Shown here: piece after piece, positions 56,396 through 64,000 of the stretch
Layout: each line of letters begins with the position of its first letter
Position numbering within the stretch: the stretch's first letter is position 1
Assembly (NCBI GenBank): GCA_938014215.1
Contig: CALLRW010000020.1
Coordinates: 1 to 64,000 of the forward strand
DNA: 64,000 bases
Direction of reading: 5' to 3'
From: an uncultured Alistipes sp.
GTDB lineage: Bacteria; Bacteroidota; Bacteroidia; Bacteroidales; Rikenellaceae
Notes under the pieces: generated by a model
Database searches by the model: none
Told to the model about the DNA's origin: nothing
Seen by the model: the letters and a program-made list of their open reading frames with translations, nothing else
Program-made: the position numbers and the translations under genes

Positions 56396-56441
56396 CGGAC
56401 GGCCGCCGGAATTATTTCCGACGTGCCGTCCGTTGCTTTTT
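56396..56441 (+). terminator. Terminator after the fimbrillin-like gene
   Basis: CGGACGGC (56396-56403) pairs with GCCGTCCG (56425-56432). CCGGA/TCCG pairs lie inside, and TTGCTTTTT follows. Confidence 0.7.
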
Positions 56442-56529
56442 CGGGGTGGGGGAGTCTGTCGTTGCGCGGATCTTGCGCCCTGTATCGGATTCCGCGGCTG
56501 CTTTTTGAAATTACTTTCCGTTAAAAAAT

Positions 56530-56559
56530 GTTTCCGATAGAAAATAATTTATATCTTTG
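56530..56559 (+). promoter_or_regulatory. Promoter upstream of the persulfide fusion enzyme
   Basis: The -7 box TATCTTTG (56552-56559) lies in a clearly AT-rich island. GTTTCC (56530-56535) is a possible -33 box with about 17 bp spacing. The leader to the ATG at 57027 would be about 460 bases. Confidence 0.65.
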
Positions 56560-56764
56560 TTGCGGAAAGTACGTCGAGGGCGAAGTCTGTTTGCCGGATC
56601 GGTGCGATCTTCACGGGGTTATGTCGGTTTGGTCAGAGCGTGTCAAAGTCCGGACGGTGGCGGATCCCGTGCCTGCCGACAAGTGGGGAAGAGGTGAGGC
56701 GATCGGACGGAGGCCGAGCCGGGTAGCGGTCAGACAAAGGTCGGGCTGCGGGTTGAGGTGAGGT

Positions 56765-56922
56765 GAATGGATACGGGTCACCGGGCGTCATGCCGGCAGC
56801 AGGTTACGACAGTCGGGAGCGCCGCCGGGCGTCGGGCAGTGGTGAATGGATACGGGTCTTCGGACGTCATGCCGGCAGCAGGTTGCAACAGCCGGGTGCC
56901 GCATCGGGCGTCATGCCGCGTG
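56765..56922. repeat. Imperfect 79-bp tandem repeat in the leader of the fusion enzyme
   Basis: GAATGGATACGGGTC starts at 56765 and again at 56844. Each copy continues with CGTCATGCCGGCAGCAGGTT and a similar GC-rich tail. The 664-base region 56363-57026 contains no convincing gene. A 46-codon frame from about 56621 was noted but is not supported. Confidence 0.8.
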
Positions 56923-57026
56923 ACAGCGGGACGCAAAGCGATGCGACGGACTTTCCGCCAGCCCGGAGGCCGTGCCGGGACGATACGAATGCAGAAAACC
57001 AACAAAATATCATACCTTTCAGCAAG

Positions 57027-59570
57027 ATGAAAATTCTCATAGTCGGAGGGGTGGCCGGAGGTGCCACCGTGGCGGCCCGCCTGCGCCGCCTGGACGAGCA
57101 GGCCCAGGTCATTCTGTTCGAACGCGGACCGCATGTCTCGTATGCCAACTGCGGACTGCCGTACTACATCGGCGGAACGATCGCCCAGCGTTCGAAACTC
57201 TTCGTGCAGACCGCCAAGGGGTTCACCGACCGTTTCCGCATCGACATCCGCACCGAACAGGAGGTCACGGCGATCGACCGTGTCAGCAAGGTGGTGACGG
57301 TGCGCCGCGTGGCCACGGGCGAAACCTACACCGAATCGTACGACCGGCTGGTCCTCTCGCCCGGAGCCGAGCCGCTGCGTCCGCCGATCGAGGGGATTGA
57401 CAGCCCGCGGATCTTCACCCTGCGCAACGTTCCCGATACGGATGCCATCAAACAGTATGTCGATCGGCACCGTCCGCGGCGGGCCGTGGTTGTCGGCGGC
57501 GGGTTCATCGGCCTGGAGATGGCCGAGAATCTGCATCATCTCGGGTTGCGGGTCGATGTGGTGGAGATGGCCGATCAGGTGATGGCGCCGCTCGACTTCT
57601 CGATGGCCGCGCTGGTCCACCGCCAGCTGACGGACCGCGGGGTCGGTCTCTATCTGAAGGATGGGGTGGTGCGCTTCGAGGAGACGCCCGACGGGCGTGT
57701 GACGGTCCATCTGCAGAGCGGACGGCAGATCACGACCGATCTGGTGATTCTGAGCATCGGCGTACGGCCCGAGACGCGGCTCGCCCGGGAGGCCGGACTC
57801 GAGATCGGCGAGCGGCGCGGAATCGTCGTCAACGAATACATGCAGACCTCTGATCCGGAGATCTATGCCCTGGGCGATGCCGTCGAGGTGCGCCATCTGG
57901 TGACGGGGCGCCCGGCCCTCATCCCGCTGGCAGGTCCCGCCAACAAGCAGGGCCGCATCGTGGCCGACAACATCGTGCTGGGCAATACCCACGTCTACAA
58001 GGGGTCGATCGGCACGTCGGTGGCCAAGGTCTTCGACCTGACGGTGGCCGTGGCCGGCGCCAATGCCAAGCTGCTGAAGGCCAACGGGATTGAATACATC
58101 GAGTCGTTCACCCACGGCGCCTCGCACGCCGGATACTATCCCGATGCGCTGCCGCTGGCGATCAAGATCCTCTTCGCCCCCGGGTCGGGACGGCTGCTCG
58201 GCGCGCAGGTCGTCGGGTGCGACGGCGCCGACAAACGCATCGAGATGTTCGAACAGATCATCCGCACGGGCGGTACGGTCTACGACCTCACGGAACTCGA
58301 ACACGCCTATGCGCCGCCCTACTCCTCGGCCAAGGATCCGGTGAACATGGCCGGCTATGTGGCCGAAAATATCCTCGCGGGGCGTGTGCGGGTGATCCAG
58401 TGGCGGGAGGTCGCCGCGCTGGGCGACGAGACGCTGCGCATCGATGTCCGCACGCGCGACGAGTTCGCCATGGGGTCGATCCCCGGCTTCGTGAACATCC
58501 CGCTCGACGAACTGCGCGAACACCTCGACGAGCTGCCGCGCGAACGTCCCGTGGTGGTGAGCTGCGCCGTCGGGCTGCGGGGTTATCTCGCCAGTCGCAT
58601 CCTCACGCAGCACGGATTCCGCGACGTGCGCAACCTCTCGGGCGGCTATACGACGTGGCGTGTGGCGACGGCTCCCGTCCCCGACCCTCAGGACGTGGGG
58701 AACGGTTCGTGCGGGTGCGGGGCGGCGGCCGATGCGCGGAGCGTGCGGCCCGAGCCGGCCTGTTGCGGCGGACTCCCGGCTGCCGGTGCGGAGACGACCT
58801 CCGATGAGGCGGCTCCGGTGCTGGAGGTCGATGCCTGCGGGTTGATGTGCCCGGGACCGGTCATGCAGCTCAAGAAGAGTTACGAGGGGCTGAAGCCGGG
58901 CGGACGGCTGCGCATTACGGCCACGGATCAGGCCTTCGGACGCGACGTGGCCTCGTGGTGCCGCATGACCGGAGCCGCGCTGCTCGCGCTCGACACCTGC
59001 GGCGGAAAGGTCCGGGCCGAGATCGGTAAACCGGCATCATGTGACGGACGGGGCCCCGAAGCTGCCTCCGTCGCGACGCCGCGTGCGGGCGTTGAGGCGG
59101 CCGACAACAAGACGATCGTCGTCTTCAGCGACGATCTCGACCGGGCGCTGGCCTCGTTCGTCATCGCCAACGGCGCGGCGGCAACAGGCAAACGGGTGAC
59201 GATGTTCTTCACCTTCTGGGGGCTCAACGTCATCAAGAAACGCCGCAAACCGGCCGTGCGCAAGGACTTCATGGGCCGCATGTTCGGCTGGATGCTCCCG
59301 GCCCACAGCGGGCAGCTGCACCTCTCGAAACTCAACATGTGGGGACTGGGCAGCCGGATGATGCGCGGCATCATGCGCCGCAAGAAGATCGACAGTCTCG
59401 AATCGTTGATGCGTCAGGCCCTCGACAGCGGCGTGGAGATGATCGCCTGCACGATGTCGATGGATGTCATGGGCGTGCGGCGCGAGGAGCTGCTCGATGA
59501 GGTCACGCTCGGCGGCGTCGCCTCCTATCTCGACCGAACCGAGGAGGCCAACCTCAACCTCTTCATCTGA
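57027..59570 (+). CDS. CoA-disulfide-reductase-like flavoprotein fused to rhodanese, TusA and DsrE domains
   Basis: An 847-residue cytosolic protein with four sulfur-handling domains. (1) FAD/NAD(P)H oxidoreductase of the CoA-disulfide reductase group (about 1-445): FAD motif ILIVGGVAGGATVAARL, redox Cys42 in SYANCGLPYYIGG and NAD motif VVVGGGFIGLEMAENL. (2) Rhodanese (about 450-550), active Cys near 513 in VVVSCAVGLRGYL. (3) TusA (about 597-670), Cys near 608 in CGLMCPGPVMQLKKS. (4) DsrE-like (about 692-847) with IACTMSMDVMGV. The linker between 2 and 3 has closely spaced Cys (SCGCG, ACCGG). The ATG at 57027 is the natural FAD-fold start. It may reduce polysulfide or CoA persulfide and pass sulfane sulfur between domains. 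The substrate is inferred. Confidence 0.88.
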   Translation: MKILIVGGVAGGATVAARLRRLDEQAQVILFERGPHVSYANCGLPYYIGGTIAQRSKLFVQTAKGFTDRFRIDIRTEQEVTAIDRVSKVVTVRRVATGETYTESYDRLVLSPGAEPLRPPIEGIDSPRIFTLRNVPDTDAIKQYVDRHRPRRAVVVGGGFIGLEMAENLHHLGLRVDVVEMADQVMAPLDFSMAALVHRQLTDRGVGLYLKDGVVRFEETPDGRVTVHLQSGRQITTDLVILSIGVRPETRLAREAGLEIGERRGIVVNEYMQTSDPEIYALGDAVEVRHLVTGRPALIPLAGPANKQGRIVADNIVLGNTHVYKGSIGTSVAKVFDLTVAVAGANAKLLKANGIEYIESFTHGASHAGYYPDALPLAIKILFAPGSGRLLGAQVVGCDGADKRIEMFEQIIRTGGTVYDLTELEHAYAPPYSSAKDPVNMAGYVAENILAGRVRVIQWREVAALGDETLRIDVRTRDEFAMGSIPGFVNIPLDELREHLDELPRERPVVVSCAVGLRGYLASRILTQHGFRDVRNLSGGYTTWRVATAPVPDPQDVGNGSCGCGAAADARSVRPEPACCGGLPAAGAETTSDEAAPVLEVDACGLMCPGPVMQLKKSYEGLKPGGRLRITATDQAFGRDVASWCRMTGAALLALDTCGGKVRAEIGKPASCDGRGPEAASVATPRAGVEAADNKTIVVFSDDLDRALASFVIANGAAATGKRVTMFFTFWGLNVIKKRRKPAVRKDFMGRMFGWMLPAHSGQLHLSKLNMWGLGSRMMRGIMRRKKIDSLESLMRQALDSGVEMIACTMSMDVMGVRREELLDEVTLGGVASYLDRTEEANLNLFI

Positions 59571-59593
59571 TTCATCCGAAGTGCGGCAACAAG

Positions 59594-59634
59594 CGGGCGG
59601 GCGCAACATCCTCTGAAGGAGTTGCGCCCGCCCG
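59594..59634. terminator. Bidirectional terminator between convergent genes
   Basis: A perfect 14-bp stem (CGGGCGGGCGCAAC at 59594-59607, GTTGCGCCCGCCCG at 59621-59634) with an inner TCCT/AGGA pair. It lies between the fusion enzyme and the convergent lipoprotein operon. T tracts are weak on both sides. Confidence 0.75.
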
Positions 59635-59642
59635 GTCGTTTG

Positions 59643-61229
59643 TCAGTTGTCCCAGCAGTTGAAATCGATCCATACGGTTTTCGACATCGAGACGTCCGTA
59701 ACGGCGGATTCGTGTCCGTAGCGGATTCCGCAGTTGTAGTGCACCTTCGTCTTCTGCAGCTTCATCGCATCGGTCAGCGTAACGCCGACCAGCCCGGGTT
59801 GTGCATCGGCCTCGAGCGTGTAGATGCACTGCTGGCGGAAGAGCTTCATGCTGTTGTTGATGTGTTCGAGGTAGTTCTGCTTGAGCGTCCGCCCTCCGGC
59901 GAAGACGTAGTTGGTGGTCATTGCCTGCTGTGCGTCGATCATCCGCCCGCCGTGGCTCTCGTAGACGAAGGCCTCGCCCCGATCGTAGAACTCCCCGGGC
60001 GTAAACTGCCAGCGTTTGCCGTAGAGCCCGCTGCCGGCATTCCCACGGCAGGTCACCGACATGCTCTCGGTCTTGTAGGAGACCGTCGTCGAGGACTCCT
60101 TGCCGAACGATGCCTTGAATGCCTGCCACGGCCTTTCGGCCAACTGCACGGGCGAAACCGCTACCGAAACCTTCCAGTAGGAGTTCTCCGTATAGCTCGC
60201 CCCGTGTACCACGGTCTGCGGCTGGTAGCTCACCTCGCGGAATACGCCGCCGTCGGCGTGCACGGTCACCTCGCTCGATGCCTCCTGCAGCAGATTCCAC
60301 AGGTAGGCGTACACGTTGATGCCCTTCGGGGTCGTATGGTCCCGGATCTGGGCGCTGAAACCTCCGCCCGTCGTGTTCGATATGCTCAGGATGCAGTTGT
60401 TGTTCTTGCTGTATATCTGAAAGTTATAGGCCGAGATGGTCCAGGCGTTGTCGATCGTCACCGGAGCCGGAATGCCGTTCTTGGTGGCGTACGGGTGCTT
60501 CTCCATCCCGTAATTCATCTCGCCCTCGTCGTAGGCATACAGCCGGTTGTAGATCTCGATCTGCTTGAGGGCCTCCTTGTCGGCCATCTGGGCGTTGTAT
60601 CCCGGATCGGGCACGAAATCCCCCGAATCGGCCCCGAGAACCGGCATCGTCTTCGCCCGCAGCTGCTGCGATGCGGCGGCCTTCCCGATCATGTTCTCCA
60701 GCGCGTGCGGATCCTCCTTCGGAAAGATCCGGTAGTGCTGCACGTTGTCGTAGTTGATGGCGTAGTAGCCCGGCTCCATGTAGACCCCCACCAGGGAGAG
60801 CATGGCCGCTTTCTGCTCGGTGGCATCGCCGTCGGCTATGATGTAGAAGTCTCGCTTGTAGTATTTCAGCAGCCGGAACTGCGCTGCGGTGTAGCGACCC
60901 TTCACCACATCGTCGATGTTCAGGATGACCGTCAGATAGATGCCCGGATCGCGGACCGCCTCTTCGAACCGCTCCGGGGTCATCTCCCTGTCGTAGTGTT
61001 CGATCGTCTTGCGGCGGATCTCCCACGACACCGGAATGTTGTCGTAGAGCGTGGCGGCGATCTTCTCCACCTCGTCGTTCTCGCCCATGCAGAGCAAAAC
61101 CACATCCTTCTTGACATCGACCGTTTCGTCGAGCGGTTCCTTCTTTTCGGGTATTTCGAGCTCGTCCCCGGAGCATGCCCCAAGGAGCGTGGCAGCCACA
61201 AGCAGCCATAAATAGATGCGGAGTTTCAT
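59643..61229 (-). CDS. Lipoprotein of unknown function, paralogue 2
   Basis: A 528-residue lipoprotein (lipobox LLGAC, start ATG at 61229; the longer frame overlaps the previous gene). No family was recognised. It is paralogous to the next gene upstream: an N-terminal half with MLSLVGVYMEPGYYAINYDNV matching LRLLGIYVAPGYYKVCFPHE, a central TISAYNFQIYSKNNNCILSI matching AIDAYNLRIYAPTNGDNLLA, and the C-terminal KTVWIDFNCW matching RTVWIDYNNW. The C-terminal 250 residues are rich in alternating polar/hydrophobic strands and Ser/Thr (KASFGKESSTTVSYKTE). A beta-barrel pore-forming fold is a speculative possibility. It lies 23 bases after its partner, in one operon. Confidence 0.8.
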   Translation of the reverse strand: MKLRIYLWLLVAATLLGACSGDELEIPEKKEPLDETVDVKKDVVLLCMGENDEVEKIAATLYDNIPVSWEIRRKTIEHYDREMTPERFEEAVRDPGIYLTVILNIDDVVKGRYTAAQFRLLKYYKRDFYIIADGDATEQKAAMLSLVGVYMEPGYYAINYDNVQHYRIFPKEDPHALENMIGKAAASQQLRAKTMPVLGADSGDFVPDPGYNAQMADKEALKQIEIYNRLYAYDEGEMNYGMEKHPYATKNGIPAPVTIDNAWTISAYNFQIYSKNNNCILSISNTTGGGFSAQIRDHTTPKGINVYAYLWNLLQEASSEVTVHADGGVFREVSYQPQTVVHGASYTENSYWKVSVAVSPVQLAERPWQAFKASFGKESSTTVSYKTESMSVTCRGNAGSGLYGKRWQFTPGEFYDRGEAFVYESHGGRMIDAQQAMTTNYVFAGGRTLKQNYLEHINNSMKLFRQQCIYTLEADAQPGLVGVTLTDAMKLQKTKVHYNCGIRYGHESAVTDVSMSKTVWIDFNCWDN

Positions 61230-61252
61230 AAGGACTGTCGTTTTCAGGGTTA

Positions 61253-62917
61253 TTACCAGTTGTTGTAATCGATCCATACGGTACGCGTCGTATGGAGGTT
61301 GAGCAGGGCATCGGTGGCGATCCCCAGACTGTTCGGAAGGGGATGGGGCGCGGGTTTCCCCCAGCTGTTGAACCATACGCCGCCGCGCTGCAGCGAAATG
61401 CCGTCTTCGATCTCCACGCCGATGACGCCGGCCGAGGCTCCGTTGGTCTTGGCCGTCACGGCGCACTCCTGCTGGTAGTTCAACAGGTTCTGGTTGAACT
61501 GCGGATCACCCTCGTAGTCGCAAAACAGATTCGGCTTCCCGGGGGTGGTCGTGTTGTAGAGCAGGTCGTACCACGCGGGCGAGATCATCGCCGAACCGTC
61601 CACCATGCCGTCGGCCTTCCGGGCCCGGCTCCCCTTGAACAGCGTCTCGGGATACCAGCGCCACGTATAGGTCAGCTCCGATTCGGTCTGTTGCTTGGTC
61701 ACCTCGCGCGTCATCTCCTTGAGCTGGTAGGTGATGCTCTTCCCCCAGCGGTATTCGCCCTTGAGTTCGGGTTTGTTGCTCAGGTCGAACCCGACCGAAC
61801 GGCTCTGCGAATGGCTGATCGTGGACTCCTCCTGCGGTAGTCCCGGGGCAAAATCGATCGGCGCAAGATTGAGCAGCGATCCTTCGGAGGTGTAGATGCG
61901 GATGCGGGTGTCGGCACTGTTGCGGAGTCCCCACAGCAGCCCCCAAACCTCGTTCTGCGGCGGATTCTGGACATAGACCGTCGCGTTGCGGATCTTGTCG
62001 GCAAAACCGTTGCCGCCGGCCGAGTAGACCGCCAGCAGGTTGTCGCCGTTGGTCGGAGCGTAGATGCGCAGGTTGTATGCGTCGATGGCCCATTCGCGGT
62101 CCACGACCGCATCCCAGAGCCGGTCGGTGCGCGGAGCGTACTGGCTGATCTCCCCCTCGTAGGGTTGAAGCGGTTCGTAGCCCGTCATCGCATAGTCATA
62201 GCCGTTGGTGTAGACGTAGAAGCGGTTCTCGATGTAGATCCGTTTCATGGCGCGCAGCGCCCGGTCGGTCACCGCGGGATCCGACGGATCGTCGGTATCG
62301 GGGTCCGATGCCGCCAGGGCCCGGCTTCCGATCGGCAGTCCGCTTGTCCCGCAGACCTTTTTCCGAGCGTCGGGATCCGCGGCGTCGTAGAAGTAGCAGC
62401 GCTGTTCGTGCGGGAAGCAGACCTTGTAGTAGCCCGGGGCGACGTAGATGCCCAGCAGCCGGAGCAGCCACGGTTTGAGCTGTTCGTCACCGCCCCCGGA
62501 GGCGATCAGAACGATACCCCGGCGCAGATGGCGCAGCTCCTGGATCATGGCGGGGTTGTAGGTGCCCGAGATGAAGTCCCGCACGTCGCATACGAGTGTC
62601 AGGTCGCTCAGCGAATCGCGGGCGATGGTGTAGAGGCTTTCCAGCGGTTTCGGACCCGGAAGCTGCCGGAAGGAGAGCAGCGAGTCGTAGTGGTTCACCA
62701 CCTGGATCTCTTCGGCAAGCCGGCGGGGTTCCGAACCGGTTCCGTCGAGCCAGATCAGGAAGCTGCCGTGCCGGGGGGCGGTCGCGTCCGCGAGCTCCAT
62801 CTCCTGGCTTTCGACCCGAAGCATCTCCTGCGGTAGTGGCATTTCGTCGCGCTCGCAACTCGTCACGAAGGTCGGAAGGACGACCAGAATGAGCCGGAAG
62901 AAGAATGCGTATTTCAT
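61253..62917 (-). CDS. Lipoprotein of unknown function, paralogue 1
   Basis: A 554-residue lipoprotein (lipobox FVTSC). No family was recognised. It shares the plan of the gene at 59643: an N-terminal alpha/beta region (about 50-260) with DLTLVCDVRDFISGTYNPAM and RLLGIYVAPGYYK, then a beta-rich C-terminal region (about 265-554) ending TVWIDYNNW at the extreme C-terminus. Around 365-395, RSVGFDLSNKPELKGEYRWG and SITYQLKEM look like amphipathic strands. Pairs of related secreted proteins expressed together are seen in bicomponent pore-forming toxins, but this is only an analogy. It is the first gene of the operon, controlled by the palindromic promoter at 63021-63047. Confidence 0.8.
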   Translation of the reverse strand: MKYAFFFRLILVVLPTFVTSCERDEMPLPQEMLRVESQEMELADATAPRHGSFLIWLDGTGSEPRRLAEEIQVVNHYDSLLSFRQLPGPKPLESLYTIARDSLSDLTLVCDVRDFISGTYNPAMIQELRHLRRGIVLIASGGGDEQLKPWLLRLLGIYVAPGYYKVCFPHEQRCYFYDAADPDARKKVCGTSGLPIGSRALAASDPDTDDPSDPAVTDRALRAMKRIYIENRFYVYTNGYDYAMTGYEPLQPYEGEISQYAPRTDRLWDAVVDREWAIDAYNLRIYAPTNGDNLLAVYSAGGNGFADKIRNATVYVQNPPQNEVWGLLWGLRNSADTRIRIYTSEGSLLNLAPIDFAPGLPQEESTISHSQSRSVGFDLSNKPELKGEYRWGKSITYQLKEMTREVTKQQTESELTYTWRWYPETLFKGSRARKADGMVDGSAMISPAWYDLLYNTTTPGKPNLFCDYEGDPQFNQNLLNYQQECAVTAKTNGASAGVIGVEIEDGISLQRGGVWFNSWGKPAPHPLPNSLGIATDALLNLHTTRTVWIDYNNW

Positions 62918-63020
62918 AACTCTCTGTTTTTAAGGTGAAACTTCTCCGGATACCGCCCGCTCTCCGTGCGGTGATTCAGCCGAGTCGGAACGTTGGGAAA
63001 GGGCGGGTTTTCCGGTAGTA

Positions 63021-63047
63021 CAAAATTAGATGATTGAAATCATCTAA
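63021..63047 (-). promoter_or_regulatory. Promoter with embedded 22-bp palindrome for the paired lipoprotein operon
   Basis: TTAGATGATT (63026-63035), GA, AATCATCTAA (63038-63047) is a perfect 10-bp inverted repeat. On the minus strand its end overlaps TAATTTTG (63028-63021), a consensus -7 box, and it fills the spacer up to the expected -33 position. A dimeric regulator bound here would block or replace -33 recognition. The transcription start is expected near 63013 and the first ATG is at 62917. Confidence 0.75.
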
Positions 63048-63635
63048 ATGTTGCGATTCGAAAGCCCGGATTTAACACTTCTGGAATTCAACCTCTGATA
63101 ATCAGTGTATTGCATCTTTGTTGGCGATTTTTATCTAACACGCTTCTGACGCGTGGCTTTCGTTTCGCTCTTTTCGCGTGGAAATGGCTCATTCCGGGGA
63201 GGGCAGCTCCGTTGGTCGGGGTGTATGGGAGGGAGTTCGGGCGGCGGGGTAGTGTCTGAAGAGTCGGGACCTCCGGGTAGCGCCGGCTTTTTCGCTCCCC
63301 TCGGCCCGTGCGGCAATCCCTTTATATATAGGTATACCCGCCGAATCGGGTGGATGATGGTGTGTGTGGAGCGGGAACCGAGGCGGGCGATATCGGGGAA
63401 GGGGACTGTCGCGGCCGAGGGAAGCATGCGGTGGGATCGCCGCAGTTATTCAAGGGGTTGTCGTTTCTATTCGACCCTTCGCAGAGCCGTTGGGAGCCGT
63501 ATTTGGTGCGGATGTTAGGTCGATGTTAGATTTTAAGGGAGTATGGAAATATAATTTATTGACCAATAGTTTGATATAATCTCGCTTGTTAGATTCCGGC
63601 TGCTTGGTTGCAGGCCGAAGATGGCGGGAACAACC
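63048..63635. other. Intergenic region with no gene recognised
   Basis: About 590 bases. A possible plus-strand promoter, CATCTTTG, lies near 63113-63120 (one mismatch from TAnnTTTG). A 121-codon frame at 63153-63518 and a minus-strand frame at 63450-63791 have unconvincing Arg/Gly/Ser-rich products. The stretch 63520-63595 is AT-rich with GTTAGATT words. No tRNA or known RNA was seen. Confidence 0.45.
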
Positions 63636-63643
63636 TACCTTTG
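63636..63643 (+). promoter_or_regulatory. -7 box near the right edge
   Basis: TACCTTTG matches TAnnTTTG. It is followed by an A-rich leader of about 55 bases and an ATG at 63703, the usual layout ahead of exported protein genes here. No good -33 box. Confidence 0.45.
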
Positions 63644-63702
63644 CATCGAAAAAACAACCCTGTTTTCCGAATTCCCATCCAATTAACCGATCTGTTTCCA
63701 AA

Positions 63703-63867
63703 ATGAAAAACTTCGCCCCTTTCTCCTTTCTGCTGTCGAATCCGCTTCCGTTTCCGGCCCGCTGCCGTGGAATCGGAATGCAGCGAGTCACTCCTGTTTT
63801 CCTTGCGTGTGTCGCCGTCTGCGGCCGCGACGTGGCAAAACCGACCGAATTCCCTGTAAATCCATAA
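63703..63867 (+). CDS. Short open frame of uncertain status at the right edge
   Basis: A 54-codon frame (MKNFAPFSFLLSNPLPF...) placed correctly behind a -7 box at 63636. It has a mildly hydrophobic stretch (TPVFLACVAVCG) but no recognised family. After its stop another frame stays open from about 63780 to the window end (ITRKEFAEPIDNGDSRSAEN...), so a frameshifted or edge-truncated gene is possible. The right edge prevents a decision. Confidence 0.25.
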   Translation: MKNFAPFSFLLSNPLPFPARCRGIGMQRVTPVFLACVAVCGRDVAKPTEFPVNP

Positions 63868-64000
63868 CGCGAAAAGAGTTTGCGGAGCCGATCGATAACG
63901 GCGACAGCCGCTCGGCTGAGAATCCGCGGACGGTCGAATCTTCCGGGATTCCGATGCGCATCCGGTTCCGTTTCGTAATCGAAGCGGGTGTCGCTCGATG

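Noticed and set aside
56528..56761. 77-codon frame with several Cys residues upstream of the persulfide enzyme
   Set aside because: Considered as a second Cys leader peptide, but its ATG lies upstream of the -7 box and the Cys codons are scattered. No terminator follows.

Overview
The window is high-GC DNA from a member of the Bacteroidota, most likely order Bacteroidales and possibly an Alistipes-like genus; the genus is inferred from style and GC content only. The evidence is two SusC/SusD loci with ECF-sigma/FecR pairs, a fused LpxC-FabZ, BACON, DUF1735 and DUF1573 domains, and repeated promoters of the Bacteroidota type (-7 box TAnnTTTG, -33 box TTG/TTTG). The high GC content leaves many long antisense reading frames open. 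These were treated as shadows.

Layout. The first 17 bases look like the 3' tail of a 5S rRNA, followed by a terminator. 0.6-12 kb is housekeeping: an acetate-type CoA-transferase, the rimP-nusA-infB operon, the lipid A pair lpxC-fabZ/lpxA, a TonB-like membrane protein and a K+/H+ antiporter. 12-17.3 kb holds a thioesterase, an MFS transporter, a cysK-cysE cysteine operon and a small FUSC-type membrane protein. The cysteine operon is preceded by a 34-residue leader peptide with three consecutive Cys codons and then an intrinsic terminator, the layout expected of transcription attenuation. This is the most interesting regulatory feature here.

17.5-48.8 kb contains two adjacent polysaccharide utilisation loci. 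PUL1 (17.5-34.8 kb) has a divergent sigma/FecR pair, SusC, SusD, a GH18 endoglycosidase, two DUF1735 surface glycan-binding proteins, a DUF1573 protein, GH3 and GH20. PUL2 (34.9-48.8 kb) has sigma, FecR, SusC, SusD, a GH18 homologue that appears to have lost its active site, a DUF1735-LamG protein, a BACON-DUF1735-GH18 enzyme with one altered motif Asp, and a BACON-LamG protein. The composition resembles N-glycan loci of Bacteroides. The inferred scheme is surface cleavage of host or dietary N-glycans by GH18, capture by binding proteins, import through SusCD and trimming by GH20 and GH3.

49-64 kb holds an NhaC-type antiporter, a membrane-anchored TPR/AraC regulator, a leucine-rich-repeat lipoprotein with a fimbrillin-like lipoprotein, a four-domain persulfide enzyme (CoA-disulfide-reductase-like + rhodanese + TusA + DsrE), and a convergent operon of two paralogous lipoproteins of unknown function. 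The promoter of that last operon coincides with a perfect 22-bp palindrome. The final kilobase is mostly noncoding.

Most long intergenic regions carry GC-rich tandem repeats, each with its own period. One is an exact 241-bp duplication (48804-49285).
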